Shown: positions 42,485 through 51,786 of the stretch, in pieces | Numbering within the stretch: the first letter of the stretch is position 1 | Layout of the letters: each line of letters begins with the position of its first letter | Assembly (NCBI GenBank): GCA_015068495.1 | Contig: SVKL01000009.1 | Coordinates: 18,499 to 82,498 of the forward strand | DNA length: 64,000 nucleotides | Source of the DNA: Oscillospiraceae bacterium | Lineage (GTDB): Bacteria > Bacillota > Clostridia > Oscillospirales > Oscillospiraceae | Direction: 5' to 3' | Program-made: the position numbers and the translations under genes | Notes under the pieces: generated by a model | What the model was told of the DNA's origin: nothing | The model's database searches: none | The model's input: the letters and a program-made list of their open reading frames with translations, nothing else

Positions 42485-43606
42485 ATGTCCAAAGAACTCA
42501 TCAGACTCCAAGACCTTACTATGGAGTTCGACGGGGAACGGATACTTGATGGTATCAATCTCTATTTTAATGATAAGGAATTCCTCACGCTGCTGGGCCC
42601 CTCCGGCTGCGGCAAGACCACCACTCTGCGAATTATCGGCGGCTTTTTGACGCCTACATCCGGCAGGGTGCTTTTTGACGGAAAGTGTATCAATGATGTG
42701 CCTGCTTACCAGCGGCAGATTAACACCGTTTTTCAGCGGTATGCACTGTTCCCGCATCTGGATGTGTACGGCAATATTGCCTTTGGCTTAAAGGTTGCCA
42801 AGCTGTCAAAGGAAGAGATCCACGAGCGTGTGCAGGAGATTCTGACCGTTGTGGGTCTGACCGGCTTTGAGCACCGCAGCATCGACAGCCTTTCCGGCGG
42901 TCAGCAGCAGCGTGTTGCCATCGCCCGAGCATTGGTGAACCGTCCGAAGGTTCTGCTTTTGGATGAGCCGTTGGCGGCGTTGGATTTGCGCCTGCGCAAG
43001 GATATGCAGAACGAATTGAAGCGTATCCAGCAGGCTATGGGCATCACCTTTATCTACGTAACCCACGATCAGGAAGAGGCGCTTTCTATGTCCGACACGG
43101 TTGTGGTTATGGACAAGGGCCGTATCCAGCAAATCGGCAGACCTGAGGATATATATAACGAGCCGAAAAACGCCTTTGTGGCGGACTTTATCGGCGAAAG
43201 TAACATTCTGGACGGCATTATGCTGTCTGACTATAAGGTGAAATTCTTCGGTCGGGTGTTCGACTGTGTGGACGCAGGCTTTGCTCCCAACGAGCCTGTG
43301 GACGTGGTCATTCGCCCTGAGGATATTGATTTTGTGCCGGCCGGAGAGGGTCATTTGGTGGGTACAGTTACCTCTGTGACCTTTAAGGGTCTGAATTACG
43401 ACATTATTGTGGACTTCCGCGGCTTCAAGTGGCTGATTCAAACCACCGACTACCACGGCGAGGGAGAAACTGTTGGTATTCGGCTGAATCCCGAGGACAT
43501 CCACATTATGCACAAGAGCGAATACTCCGGTATGTTTGGTGACTACAGCTCTTATTCTGCTGAGTACGATGAGCTGACGGAGGATGCAGACGATGAAGAA
43601 GAATAA
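42485..43606 (+). CDS. potA: spermidine/putrescine ABC importer ATPase PotA
   Basis: ATPase of the polyamine importer. Walker [10 protein letters not shown] near residue 39, Q loop [22 protein letters not shown], signature LSGGQQQRV, Walker [13 protein letters not shown] and switch histidine VTHDQEEAL. The C-terminal third is the TOBE/OB regulatory domain ([11 protein letters not shown], then [11 protein letters not shown]). The length of 373 residues is typical. GGGGGAGGAT precedes the ATG. Its end overlaps the start of potB. Promoter at 42415. Confidence 0.93.
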   Translation: MSKELIRLQDLTMEFDGERILDGINLYFNDKEFLTLLGPSGCGKTTTLRIIGGFLTPTSGRVLFDGKCINDVPAYQRQINTVFQRYALFPHLDVYGNIAFGLKVAKLSKEEIHERVQEILTVVGLTGFEHRSIDSLSGGQQQRVAIARALVNRPKVLLLDEPLAALDLRLRKDMQNELKRIQQAMGITFIYVTHDQEEALSMSDTVVVMDKGRIQQIGRPEDIYNEPKNAFVADFIGESNILDGIMLSDYKVKFFGRVFDCVDAGFAPNEPVDVVIRPEDIDFVPAGEGHLVGTVTSVTFKGLNYDIIVDFRGFKWLIQTTDYHGEGETVGIRLNPEDIHIMHKSEYSGMFGDYSSYSAEYDELTEDADDEEE

Positions 43607-44417
43607 GTCCGTCCTTTTAAGCGCGCCGTACATCCTGTGGATGCTGGTTTTTACCTTGATTCCGCTGGGTGTTATGGGCTATTATGCTCTCACAGATCCG
43701 GATACCGGTAGTTTTACACTGGGAAATTTACGGGATTTGGGGCTGTTTTTGCCCACTTTGGGAATTTCTGTGTGGTATTCGGTGGTTTCGGCAATCATTT
43801 GTCTGCTGCTGGGATACCCTGTGGCGTACTTTATCGCCCACCGTTCCGCCCTTGCGCAGAAAATCCTGTATATGCTGATTATGCTGCCGATGTGTATGAG
43901 CTTTTTGCTTCGCACCTTGGCTTGGGTGGGCTTGCTGGAAACCAATGGCATTATCAATGTGCTGCTGGGGAAACTGGGCGTAGGCACTGTGGAGATTATC
44001 GGCACCTCCGGCGCGGTGATTTTGGGTATGGTGTATAACTACCTGCCGTATATGATTCTGCCGCTGTACGCCGTTATCGTAAAAATTGACAATCGGCTGA
44101 TTGAAGCCGCCGAGGATTTGGGCTGCAACGGCGGGCAGGTCTTTGCCCGGGTGGTGCTGCCTTTGAGCGTGCCCGGCATTTTGTCCGGCATTACAATGGT
44201 GTTTGTGCCTGCTGTGTCCACCTTCTATATTTCTCAGAAGCTGGGCGGCGCAGAAACAATGCTCATCGGCGACGTGATTGAAAAACAGTTCAAAACTGCC
44301 AACAACCCCAATTTGGGCGCTGCGCTGAGCTTGCTGCTGATGCTGATGGTGCTGGTTTGCACAGGCATTATGAATCGCTTTGGCGGCGAGGATGAGGAAG
44401 GCGGTGTGGTGGTATGA
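43593..44417 (+). CDS. potB: spermidine/putrescine ABC permease PotB
   Basis: First membrane subunit of the polyamine importer. Six hydrophobic helices, starting [26 protein letters not shown]; the EAA loop ([29 protein letters not shown]) near residue 170 contacts PotA. Two start codons are close: the ATG at 43593 has GGAGG at the better distance, so 274 residues. It overlaps potA by 14 bases and potCD by 4. Confidence 0.92.
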   Translation: MKKNKSVLLSAPYILWMLVFTLIPLGVMGYYALTDPDTGSFTLGNLRDLGLFLPTLGISVWYSVVSAIICLLLGYPVAYFIAHRSALAQKILYMLIMLPMCMSFLLRTLAWVGLLETNGIINVLLGKLGVGTVEIIGTSGAVILGMVYNYLPYMILPLYAVIVKIDNRLIEAAEDLGCNGGQVFARVVLPLSVPGILSGITMVFVPAVSTFYISQKLGGAETMLIGDVIEKQFKTANNPNLGAALSLLLMLMVLVCTGIMNRFGGEDEEGGVVV

Positions 44418-46432
44418 AAAAAGCCAATCGCATTCTGACAATCCTTATTTTTGCATTTTTATACCTGCCTATGTTGGTTCTGGTGGTAGCATCCTTCAAT
44501 ACAGGCAAGGATTTGACCATTTTTCAGGGCTTTACGCTGGATAACTACAAGGCAATGTTTCAGGACAAGGATTTGCTGGCATTGCTGGGAAATTCTCTGC
44601 TGATTTCCATTTTATCCACCGCTGTGGCTACGGCATTCGGCACCCTTTCCGCTGTGGGAATTCACAACCTGAAGCCCCGCCTGCGGAAAACCGTAATGAG
44701 CCTGACCAACATCCCTATGACCAACCCGGATATTGTCACGGGTATTTCGCTGTCGCTGCTGTTTGTGTTCATCGGTTCTACGCTTTTGCATCAAAAAGAG
44801 AGCCTGAACTTTTGGACACTGCTGATTGCCCACATCACCTTCAATCTTCCTTACGTGATTTTGAACGTGATGCCCAAATTAAAGCAGATGAATCCTGCTC
44901 TTCAGGATGCGGCGATGGATTTGGGCTGTACCCCTGTGCAGTCGTTTTTTAAGGTTACCCTTCACGAGATTATGCCCGGCATCGTATCCGGCGCTATTAT
45001 GGCGTTTACGATGAGCCTTGATGATTTTGTGATCAGCTACTTTGTAACCGGCTCCGGCTTCTTAACTCTGCCGGTGGAGATTTATTCCTACACCAAAAAG
45101 CCTATGCAGCCCCGGGTTTACGCTATGTTTACCCTGCTGTTTTTGCTGATTTTTGTGCTGATGGTCACAATGAATCTGCTGCAAATCCGGGCGGACAAGA
45201 AGAAAGTGAGCAAGCAGGTCAAGCCGGTAAGCAAGGGGCAGAAGGTGTTCCGCAGAGTGTGCGCCGGCGTGTGCGCTGTGGGCGTGCTGTTGGGCTGCAC
45301 TTGGCTGATTCTGTCCACACGGCAGAAAAAGGTTACCCTTAACGTGATGAACTGGGGACAGAATATTGCCGACGGCAGTGACGAAACGATGGACATCGTT
45401 GCCGCCTTTGAGGAGAAATATCCCCACATTAATGTGAACTACACCACCTACGATTCCAACGAATCGCTGTATGCCAAATTGGCAGGTGGCGGACTGACGG
45501 TGGACTTGATTATCCCCTCGGACTATATGATTGCCCGGCTTATCTCCGAGAATATGCTCAATCCGCTGAATTTTGAGAATATTCCCAATTACCGGTACGT
45601 GCAGGAGCAATTCAAGAATACCGCCTATGACCCGGACAACCGGTATTCTGTGCCCTATACTTGGGGTACGGTGGGCATCCTCTACAATTCCAAATATGTG
45701 GATGAAGCGGATGTGACCGGTTGGGAGCTGCTGTGGAACGAGAAATATGCCGGCAAGATTCTCCAGTTTGACAATTCCCGGGATGCTTTCGGCGTTGCCC
45801 AATTCCTTTCCGGAATCAGCATCAACACCACGGATACAGCGGAACTCAAGCTGGCGGCGGGTAAGCTGGCAGAGCAAAATCCGCTGGTGCGGCAGTACGT
45901 TATGGACCAGATTTACGGCATTATGGAAGGGGAAAACGCGTGGATTGCCCCCTACTATGCCGGTGACTGTATGATGATGATGGACGCCAATCCGGATCTG
46001 CGGTTCTACCTGCCGGAGGAGCAGGGCTTTAACCTGTTCATCGATGCTATGTGTGTTCCCAGCTGCAGTGAGAATCAGGCAGAAGCGGAGCTGTTTATCG
46101 ACTTTTTGTGCGATCCGGAGATTTCCGGCGCCAATATGGACTATATCTGCTACGGCTCTCCCATTGAGGGCGCAAGAGATTATATGGACGAGTATCTGGC
46201 AGAAAGCGACGTTATCTACCCGGAGCAGTCTATTTTGGACAAGGGCGTGAGCTACCTGTTCCTGCCTGCGGAAACCAACCGGATTATGGATAACCTGTTT
46301 ATGGAGGTCCGGATTGCAGGAGGCGATACGGTGGAGGAGGAAGAAACCTCTGTCCTGCCGGTGGTCTTGACCTTCTCCGGTCTTGCAGTAGCAGCAGCGC
46401 TGCTGTTCCTGCCAAAACGCAAACGCAAATAA
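44414..46432 (+). CDS. potCD: fused polyamine permease and binding protein PotCD
   Basis: One polypeptide with the permease PotC and the binding protein PotD. Residues 1 to about 265 are the permease: LTILIFAFLYLPMLVLVVASFN at the start and the EAA loop AAMDLGCTPVQSFFKVTLHEIMPGIVSGA. A linker and one further helix (about 283-305) lead to residues about 310-640, a family 1 solute-binding domain starting KVTLNVMNWGQNIADGSDETM and containing DLIIPSDYMIARLI and FLPAETNRI. The binding part therefore faces outside, tethered to the permease, and has no lipobox. Residues about 645-668 form a second C-terminal membrane helix ending KRKRK, so the binding domain is anchored at both ends. Fusions of this kind are known in Firmicutes; the extra C-terminal anchor is notable. 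ATGA overlap with potB, and a terminator follows. Confidence 0.92.
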   Translation: MKKANRILTILIFAFLYLPMLVLVVASFNTGKDLTIFQGFTLDNYKAMFQDKDLLALLGNSLLISILSTAVATAFGTLSAVGIHNLKPRLRKTVMSLTNIPMTNPDIVTGISLSLLFVFIGSTLLHQKESLNFWTLLIAHITFNLPYVILNVMPKLKQMNPALQDAAMDLGCTPVQSFFKVTLHEIMPGIVSGAIMAFTMSLDDFVISYFVTGSGFLTLPVEIYSYTKKPMQPRVYAMFTLLFLLIFVLMVTMNLLQIRADKKKVSKQVKPVSKGQKVFRRVCAGVCAVGVLLGCTWLILSTRQKKVTLNVMNWGQNIADGSDETMDIVAAFEEKYPHINVNYTTYDSNESLYAKLAGGGLTVDLIIPSDYMIARLISENMLNPLNFENIPNYRYVQEQFKNTAYDPDNRYSVPYTWGTVGILYNSKYVDEADVTGWELLWNEKYAGKILQFDNSRDAFGVAQFLSGISINTTDTAELKLAAGKLAEQNPLVRQYVMDQIYGIMEGENAWIAPYYAGDCMMMMDANPDLRFYLPEEQGFNLFIDAMCVPSCSENQAEAELFIDFLCDPEISGANMDYICYGSPIEGARDYMDEYLAESDVIYPEQSILDKGVSYLFLPAETNRIMDNLFMEVRIAGGDTVEEEETSVLPVVLTFSGLAVAAALLFLPKRKRK

Positions 46433-46439
46433 AATCGGC

Positions 46440-46473
46440 AAAAGCCTGCTACAACCGTAGCAGGCTTTTTGTT
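46440..46473 (+). terminator. terminator of the polyamine importer operon
   Basis: AAAAGCCTGCTAC (46440-46452) and complement (46457-46469) around AACC, then TTTTT. Confidence 0.9.
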
Positions 46474-46516
46474 TTGAAAAAGGGCAGAAAAAGGCCATAT
46501 TTTTTCTCCTTTCCCA

Positions 46517-46554
46517 TTGACAAATGAAAAAGGGATTGTATAATTGTATACAAT
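46517..46554 (+). promoter_or_regulatory. promoter and GntR-type operator of the citrate operon
   Basis: TTGACA (46517-46522), 16 bases, TATAAT (46539-46544). A perfect 12-base palindrome ATTGTATACAAT (46543-46554) overlaps the end of the -10 and the start site; the adjoining sequence gives a second ATTGTATA half. TTGTATACAA is the typical site of FadR-type GntR regulators, and such a gene is second in this operon. Confidence 0.75.
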
Positions 46555-46597
46555 AATTCTAACACACAGAATTAAACTGAGAAACGAGGCGATTGTT

Positions 46598-47965
46598 ATG
46601 TTAGAAATATCCAATAAGACCAATCTTCTGGAGCAAAAATCCTATAAATACTCCCTGCAGGATATTGCAGAGCCCAACCTGCAGCGGGATATCTATACCC
46701 AAGGGGCAGTGCCCAAGGTGGCGTTTAACCACCGCCGTGTGCCTATGAATATGCCGGAGGAGATTTGGATTACCGATACATCCCTGCGGGACGGACAGCA
46801 ATCCGTTGAGCCGTATTCCGTGGATCAGATTGTAAATATCTATAAGCTGCTGAGCAAGCTGGGCGGCCCCTACGGCATCATCCGGCAGACAGAGTTTTTT
46901 ATCTACAGCCCCAAGGACAGACTGGCTGTTGAAAAATGTATGGAGCTGGATTTGAAATTCCCGGAGATTACCACTTGGATTCGTGCCAGCAAGGAGGACT
47001 TTAAGCTGGCGCGGGACTTGGGTATCAAAGAGACCGGCATTTTGGTCAGCTGCAGCGACTATCACATCTTCAAGAAAATGAAGATGACCCGTAAGCAGGT
47101 GCTGGAACACTATTTGGCAGCAGTTTCCGAGGCATTCGAGGCAGGTATCGTACCCCGCTGCCATTTGGAGGACATTACCCGCGCAGACTTTTACGGCTTT
47201 GTCGTGCCCTTTGTCAATGAACTGCAAAAGCTCTCAAGAGAGGCAGGCATCCCGGTGAAAATCCGCGCCTGCGATACGATGGGCTACGGCGTTCCCTATA
47301 CGGAAGCAGCAATGCCCCGTAGTGTAGCCGGTATTATCTACGGCTTGCAGCACTATTCCGACGTGCCCAGCGAGCTGCTGGAATGGCATGGACACAACGA
47401 TTTCTACAAGGCGGTTGCCAATGCGTCCACCGCTTGGCTGTATGGCGCATCTGCGGTCAACTGTTCTTTGTTGGGTATCGGCGAGCGTACCGGCAACATT
47501 CCGCTGGAGGCAATGGTCTTTGAGTATGCATCCTTGCGTGGCTCTATGGACGGTATGGACTCCACGGTCATCACAGAAATTGCGGAATACTTCCAAAAGG
47601 AAATCGGCTATCATCTGCCGGATATGACACCTTTTGTGGGCCGGAATTTCAACGTGACAAGAGCAGGTATTCACGCAGACGGCCTAATGAAGGATCAGGA
47701 AATCTACACCATTTTTGACACAGAAAAGCTTTTGGGTCGTCCTGCCACCGTGCAAATCGGCAAAGCCTCGGGCTTGGCTGGAATTGCCTATTGGATCAAT
47801 CAGAACTACGGCCTGAAGGGAGAAAAGCTGCTGGATAAGCGTGACCCGCTGGTGGTTGCCCTGAAGGAATGGATTGATAAGGAATATGAGGACGGACGGC
47901 AGACCGTGCTGTCCAATAAGGAGCTGGAGACCAAGATTGCGGAGCTGGCTCCCGACAGATTCTAA
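46598..47965 (+). CDS. (Re)-citrate synthase, isopropylmalate/homocitrate-synthase-like
   Basis: Condenses acetyl-CoA with oxaloacetate to citrate with Re stereochemistry, as in Clostridium kluyveri; this replaces the usual Si-type enzyme in many anaerobes. The DRE-TIM metallolyase features are clear: TDTSLRDGQQS near residue 65, HxH in EWHGHND, and the GERTGN loop. The longer segments (DQIVNIYKLLSKLGGPYGIIRQ, TWIRASKEDFKL, ITRADFYGFVVPFVNEL) resemble my memory of the Re-citrate synthase family more than LeuA or NifV. The AACGAGG site supports the ATG at 46598 (455 residues), although the frame is open further upstream. Aconitase and isocitrate dehydrogenase in the same operon support citrate as the product. 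Homocitrate synthase remains the alternative. Confidence 0.78.
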   Translation: MLEISNKTNLLEQKSYKYSLQDIAEPNLQRDIYTQGAVPKVAFNHRRVPMNMPEEIWITDTSLRDGQQSVEPYSVDQIVNIYKLLSKLGGPYGIIRQTEFFIYSPKDRLAVEKCMELDLKFPEITTWIRASKEDFKLARDLGIKETGILVSCSDYHIFKKMKMTRKQVLEHYLAAVSEAFEAGIVPRCHLEDITRADFYGFVVPFVNELQKLSREAGIPVKIRACDTMGYGVPYTEAAMPRSVAGIIYGLQHYSDVPSELLEWHGHNDFYKAVANASTAWLYGASAVNCSLLGIGERTGNIPLEAMVFEYASLRGSMDGMDSTVITEIAEYFQKEIGYHLPDMTPFVGRNFNVTRAGIHADGLMKDQEIYTIFDTEKLLGRPATVQIGKASGLAGIAYWINQNYGLKGEKLLDKRDPLVVALKEWIDKEYEDGRQTVLSNKELETKIAELAPDRF

Positions 47966-47984
47966 GGATAAGGAGTAGAGAGCT

Positions 47985-48626
47985 ATGAAATCCTTTCACA
48001 CTGCCTCTTTGGCAGATCAGGTATTTGAAAAGCTGGAGAACGACATTATCCACGGCGTATATTCCCGTGGGGAAATCCTCACAGAGCTGAAGCTGGTGGA
48101 GCAGCTGGGCGTCAGCCGTACGCCCATCCGGGAGGCTTTGCGGCGATTAGAGCAGGAACGGCTGATTGAAGAGTCCGGCAAAGGCTCAGTGGTATTGGGT
48201 ATCACAGCCGATGACCTGCTGGACATTATGAATATCCGGGAAAAGATAGAGGGTCTGTCTGCCTACTATGCCTGCGTGAATATGACACAGGAGGGCATCA
48301 AGGAGCTGGAGCACATCGTTGACCTACAGGACTTCTATTTCTCCAAGTGGGATGTGGAGCGTCTGCGGGAGGCAGACGATATGTTCCACGATGCCATCTG
48401 CGAGCTGAGCCGGCGGAATGTCCTTCGGGATACCTTGGTGCCGCTGCACCGCAAAACCCGCCGCTACCGCAAGACCGCTATGCAGGAGCAAGACCGTGCA
48501 AAAAATTCCCTGAAAGAGCACCATGCGATTTTTGAAGCATTGCGCTCCGGGGATCCGGATAAGGCAAAGGCCGCGATGGATTACCATATCCAGCGGGTCA
48601 AGGAGAATATGCTGAAGGAGAGATAA
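47985..48626 (+). CDS. GntR-family (FCD) regulator of the citrate operon
   Basis: Repressor with an N-terminal winged helix (residues about 8-75: YSRGEILTELKLVEQLGVSRTPIREALRRLEQERLIE) and a C-terminal all-helical FCD ligand domain (about 85-210, with DDMFHDAICELSRR and the histidine pattern of metal/carboxylate-binding FCD proteins, ending HHAIFEALRSGDPDKAKAAMDYHIQRV). It is the second gene of the operon, 19 bases after the citrate synthase and 2 before the aconitase. A TTGTATACAA-type palindrome overlapping the operon promoter is its likely binding site, giving autoregulation with a small carboxylate (for example citrate or 2-oxoglutarate) as the probable signal; the ligand is inference. 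Confidence 0.88.
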   Translation: MKSFHTASLADQVFEKLENDIIHGVYSRGEILTELKLVEQLGVSRTPIREALRRLEQERLIEESGKGSVVLGITADDLLDIMNIREKIEGLSAYYACVNMTQEGIKELEHIVDLQDFYFSKWDVERLREADDMFHDAICELSRRNVLRDTLVPLHRKTRRYRKTAMQEQDRAKNSLKEHHAIFEALRSGDPDKAKAAMDYHIQRVKENMLKER

Positions 48627-48628
48627 GT

Positions 48629-50557
48629 ATGGGAATGACCATTGCACAAAAAATAATCGCCGCCCATAAGCTGGACGGAAATATGACACCGGGCAGTCAG
48701 GTCGCTCTGCGTATCGACCAGACGCTGACCCAGGATGCCACCGGCACCATGGCATATCTGGAACTGGAAACCATGGGAATTGACCGGGTTAAGACGGAAC
48801 TGAGTGTGGCATATGTTGACCACAATACCCTGCAATCCGGCTTTGAAAATGCCGACGACCACCGGTATTTGCAGACAGTTGCCGCCAAATACGGCGTATA
48901 CTTTTCCCGCCCCGGCAACGGCATTTGCCACCAAGTCCATTTGGAGCGGTTTGGCAAACCCGGTAAGACCTTAATCGGCTCTGACAGCCATACCCCCACC
49001 GGTGGCGGCATCGGAATGCTGGCATTCGGCGCAGGCGGCTTGGATGTGGCTGTGGCCATGGGCGGCGGTGCATACTACATCAATATGCCCAAAATGTTCA
49101 AGGTGGAGCTGACAGGAAAGCTGAATCCCTATGTAACCGCCAAGGACGTGAGTCTGGAGCTGTTGCGGATTTTGTCCGTGAAGGGCGGCGTGGGCGCCAT
49201 TATTGAATGGGGTGGCGAGGGTGTTAAGACCTTGTCTGTTCCCGAGCGTGCTACCATTACCAATATGGGCACAGAGCTGGGTGCAACCACTTCTATTTTC
49301 CCCTCCGACGAAACCACCCGCGCTTTTCTGAAGGCACAGGGCAGAGAGGCAGATTACATACCCCTAAGTAGCGACGAAGATGCGGTTTATGACCGGATTA
49401 TTCCCATTGACTTGTCTTCCTTAAAGCCGATGATTGCCTGTCCCCACAGCCCCGACAACGTGGTGAGCGTGGAGTCGATTGCCGGCACAAAGGTGGATCA
49501 GGTATGTATCGGTTCTTGCACCAATTCGTCCCTTTACGATATGCTGAAGGTGGCGGCGATGCTCAAGGGCAAAACCGTGCACCCCAACGTGAGCCTGTCT
49601 ATTTCTCCCGGCTCCAAGCAGGTGCTGCGGATGCTGTCTGATTGCGGTGCTCTCAGCGACATTCTGGCAAGCGGCGCAAGAGTTTTGGAATGTGCCTGCG
49701 GTCCTTGTATCGGTATGGGCTTTTCTCCCAATTCCGGCGGCGTGAGCCTGCGTACCTTCAACCGTAACTTCTTGGGCCGCAGCGGCACGAAAGACGGTCA
49801 GGTGTATTTGGTTTCTCCGGAAACTGCCGTGGCAGCAGCTTTGAGCGGTGTGGTGACCGACCCCACCACATTAGAGCCCATTGCCCCTGTGGTAATGCCG
49901 GAAAGCTTTACTGTGGATGATTCCGCGGTGCTGGCGCCCTTAACGCCGGAAGAAGCGAAAACCGCAGAGGTCCTCCGCGGCCCCAACATTAAGGAATTCC
50001 CCAAGAGCAAAGCCTTTGAGGACACGTTAAGCGCAGAGCTGGTGCTGAAGGTGGGGGATAATATCACCACCGACCACATTATGCCTGCCGGCGCAAAGAT
50101 TCTGCCCTACCGTTCCAATATTCCGTTTTTGTCCCAGTTCTGCTTCCAAGTGTGCGATACCACCTTTGCAGACCGAGCCAAGGCGGCAGGTGACGGCGTG
50201 ATTATTGGCGGCAGCAACTATGGACAGGGCTCTTCCCGTGAACACGCGGCATTGGTGCCTATGTATTTGGGTATCCGCTGTGTGATTGCCAAGAGCTTTG
50301 CCAGAATTCATATCGCAAATCTGATTAACGCAGGCATTCTGCCTCTGACCTTTGCTAACCCGGAGGACTACGAAGCCTTGACGCAGGGAAGCAAGCTTAC
50401 CTTCCGGGACCTCAAAGAGGGAATTGCCACCGGCAAGGTGCTGATGACCGACGAGAGTACCGGAAAGGAAATTATGTTAACCGGAGAGTTTACCCAGCGG
50501 CAGCAGCAGATTTTGCTGTGTGGCGGCCTGCTGAACTATACAAAGGAGAACAGCTGA
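48629..50557 (+). CDS. acnA: aconitate hydratase
   Basis: Iron-sulfur enzyme converting citrate to isocitrate. At 642 residues it is of the short prokaryotic type. The three Cys ligands of the [4Fe-4S] cluster are visible: C297 in VCIGSCTNSS, and C357 and C360 in CACGPCIG. Substrate-binding segments DSHTPTGGG (about 112-121) and GSNYGQGSSREHAAL near residue 530 mark the swivel domain. The start is ATG at 48629 after GGAGAG; an in-frame ATG two codons later is possible. It is in one operon with the citrate synthase, GntR and isocitrate dehydrogenase genes, making 2-oxoglutarate for glutamate. Confidence 0.93.
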   Translation: MGMTIAQKIIAAHKLDGNMTPGSQVALRIDQTLTQDATGTMAYLELETMGIDRVKTELSVAYVDHNTLQSGFENADDHRYLQTVAAKYGVYFSRPGNGICHQVHLERFGKPGKTLIGSDSHTPTGGGIGMLAFGAGGLDVAVAMGGGAYYINMPKMFKVELTGKLNPYVTAKDVSLELLRILSVKGGVGAIIEWGGEGVKTLSVPERATITNMGTELGATTSIFPSDETTRAFLKAQGREADYIPLSSDEDAVYDRIIPIDLSSLKPMIACPHSPDNVVSVESIAGTKVDQVCIGSCTNSSLYDMLKVAAMLKGKTVHPNVSLSISPGSKQVLRMLSDCGALSDILASGARVLECACGPCIGMGFSPNSGGVSLRTFNRNFLGRSGTKDGQVYLVSPETAVAAALSGVVTDPTTLEPIAPVVMPESFTVDDSAVLAPLTPEEAKTAEVLRGPNIKEFPKSKAFEDTLSAELVLKVGDNITTDHIMPAGAKILPYRSNIPFLSQFCFQVCDTTFADRAKAAGDGVIIGGSNYGQGSSREHAALVPMYLGIRCVIAKSFARIHIANLINAGILPLTFANPEDYEALTQGSKLTFRDLKEGIATGKVLMTDESTGKEIMLTGEFTQRQQQILLCGGLLNYTKENS

Positions 50558-50558
50558 T

Positions 50559-51671
50559 ATGGAATATATGGAAAAGGCGCTTGCCCATTTTCAAAAACTG
50601 CTGGAGGAGCAAGCCAAGCGTCTGGAGACCTTGAATAAGCCCCGGAAAGACTTTTCGGCAATGGAATCCGTCACCATCGGCATCGTAGACGGTGATGGCA
50701 TTGGCCCTATCATTATGGAGCAGGCAGTTCGCGTACTGAAGCAGCTGCTGAAAAAGGAAATTGCCGATGGCAAGGTGGTGCTGAAAAGGATTGAAGGCTT
50801 GACCATTGAAAATCGCTTGGCAAAAAATCAGCCTGTTCCCACCGAGGTGCTTGCAGAAATCAAAACCTGTGATGTGCTGCTGAAGGGCCCCACCACAACC
50901 CCCAACGGCGGTACAATGGAAAGTGCCAACGTAACCCTTCGCAGAGAGCTGGATCTGTATGCCAACGTACGTCCGGTTTCCATACCGGAGCAGGGGATCG
51001 ACTGGATGTTCTACCGGGAGAATACCGAGGGCGAGTACGTATTGGGAAGCAAGGGCATTGACCTGCCCGGTATGGCGGTTGATTTTAAGGTGACCACCGA
51101 CGCCGGTACAAGACGAATTGCCCGGGCAGCCTTTGAATATGCCAAGCAAAACGGTAAGACCCGGGTTTCCGTGGTTACAAAGGCCAATATTATGAAAAAG
51201 ACCGACGGCAAATTCTCCGCAATCTGCAAGGAAATTGCCGCAGAATATCCGGAGATTACCGCAGACGAGTGGTACATCGATATTATGACTGCAAACCTTG
51301 TCAATGAAAGCATTCGCAATCAGTTTCAGGTGTTTGTGCTGCCGAATCTCTACGGCGATATTATTACCGACGAAGCTGCCCAGATTCAGGGCGGTGTGGG
51401 CACTGCCGGCAGCGCCAATATGGGCGACCAATACGCAATGTTTGAAGCCATTCACGGCTCTGCACCCAGAATGATAGAAGAGGGCTTGGGCGCATACGCC
51501 AACCCTGCCAGCATTTTGAAGGCAGAGGCAATGCTTCTACGGCATATCTGTATGTTTGACGCCGCCCAGCGGCTGGAAACAGCGCTGGAAGATTGCGCAG
51601 TTGTGGTCACCGGCGACAAAAACGGTGCAACTGCCGCCCAGTACACAGATGCGTTGCTGGAGCTTCTGTAA
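50559..51671 (+). CDS. icd: isocitrate dehydrogenase, IDH/IMDH-type
   Basis: Oxidises isocitrate to 2-oxoglutarate. The IDH/IMDH fold is clear: GIVDGDGIGP near residue 41; the isocitrate loop with S122, N124 and R128 (TMESANVTLRRELDLYANVRP, the SxN pattern of isocitrate rather than isopropylmalate dehydrogenases); YRENTEGEY; KANIMKKTDG; and the metal site NLYGDIITDEAAQIQGG followed by the cofactor-binding HGSAP. A helix of about 36 residues before the core (LAHFQKLLEEQAKRLETLNKP) is longer than in most homologues. AAAGGAGAA precedes the ATG; an in-frame ATG lies three codons later. NAD versus NADP use is not settled. Last gene of the operon. Confidence 0.88.
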   Translation: MEYMEKALAHFQKLLEEQAKRLETLNKPRKDFSAMESVTIGIVDGDGIGPIIMEQAVRVLKQLLKKEIADGKVVLKRIEGLTIENRLAKNQPVPTEVLAEIKTCDVLLKGPTTTPNGGTMESANVTLRRELDLYANVRPVSIPEQGIDWMFYRENTEGEYVLGSKGIDLPGMAVDFKVTTDAGTRRIARAAFEYAKQNGKTRVSVVTKANIMKKTDGKFSAICKEIAAEYPEITADEWYIDIMTANLVNESIRNQFQVFVLPNLYGDIITDEAAQIQGGVGTAGSANMGDQYAMFEAIHGSAPRMIEEGLGAYANPASILKAEAMLLRHICMFDAAQRLETALEDCAVVVTGDKNGATAAQYTDALLELL

Positions 51672-51673
51672 AC

Positions 51674-51706
51674 AAAAAGGACTCCCTGCAGGGGAGTCCT
51701 TTTTTG
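51674..51706 (+). terminator. terminator of the citrate operon
   Basis: AAAAAGGACTCCC (51674-51686) and complement (51692-51704) around a short loop, ending in TTTTTT. Confidence 0.9.
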
Positions 51707-51786
51707 TTGCGTTTTTTGTCATAATGTGTTAATATAATTCCAAACAGATAAATGGTTATTATACCAAAACCTATGGGGGTGAGCAA

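Noticed and set aside
46433..47965. Homocitrate or 2-isopropylmalate synthase as the first gene of the citrate operon
   Set aside because: Aconitase and isocitrate dehydrogenase in the same operon and the conserved segments favour (Re)-citrate synthase, though this remains the main alternative.
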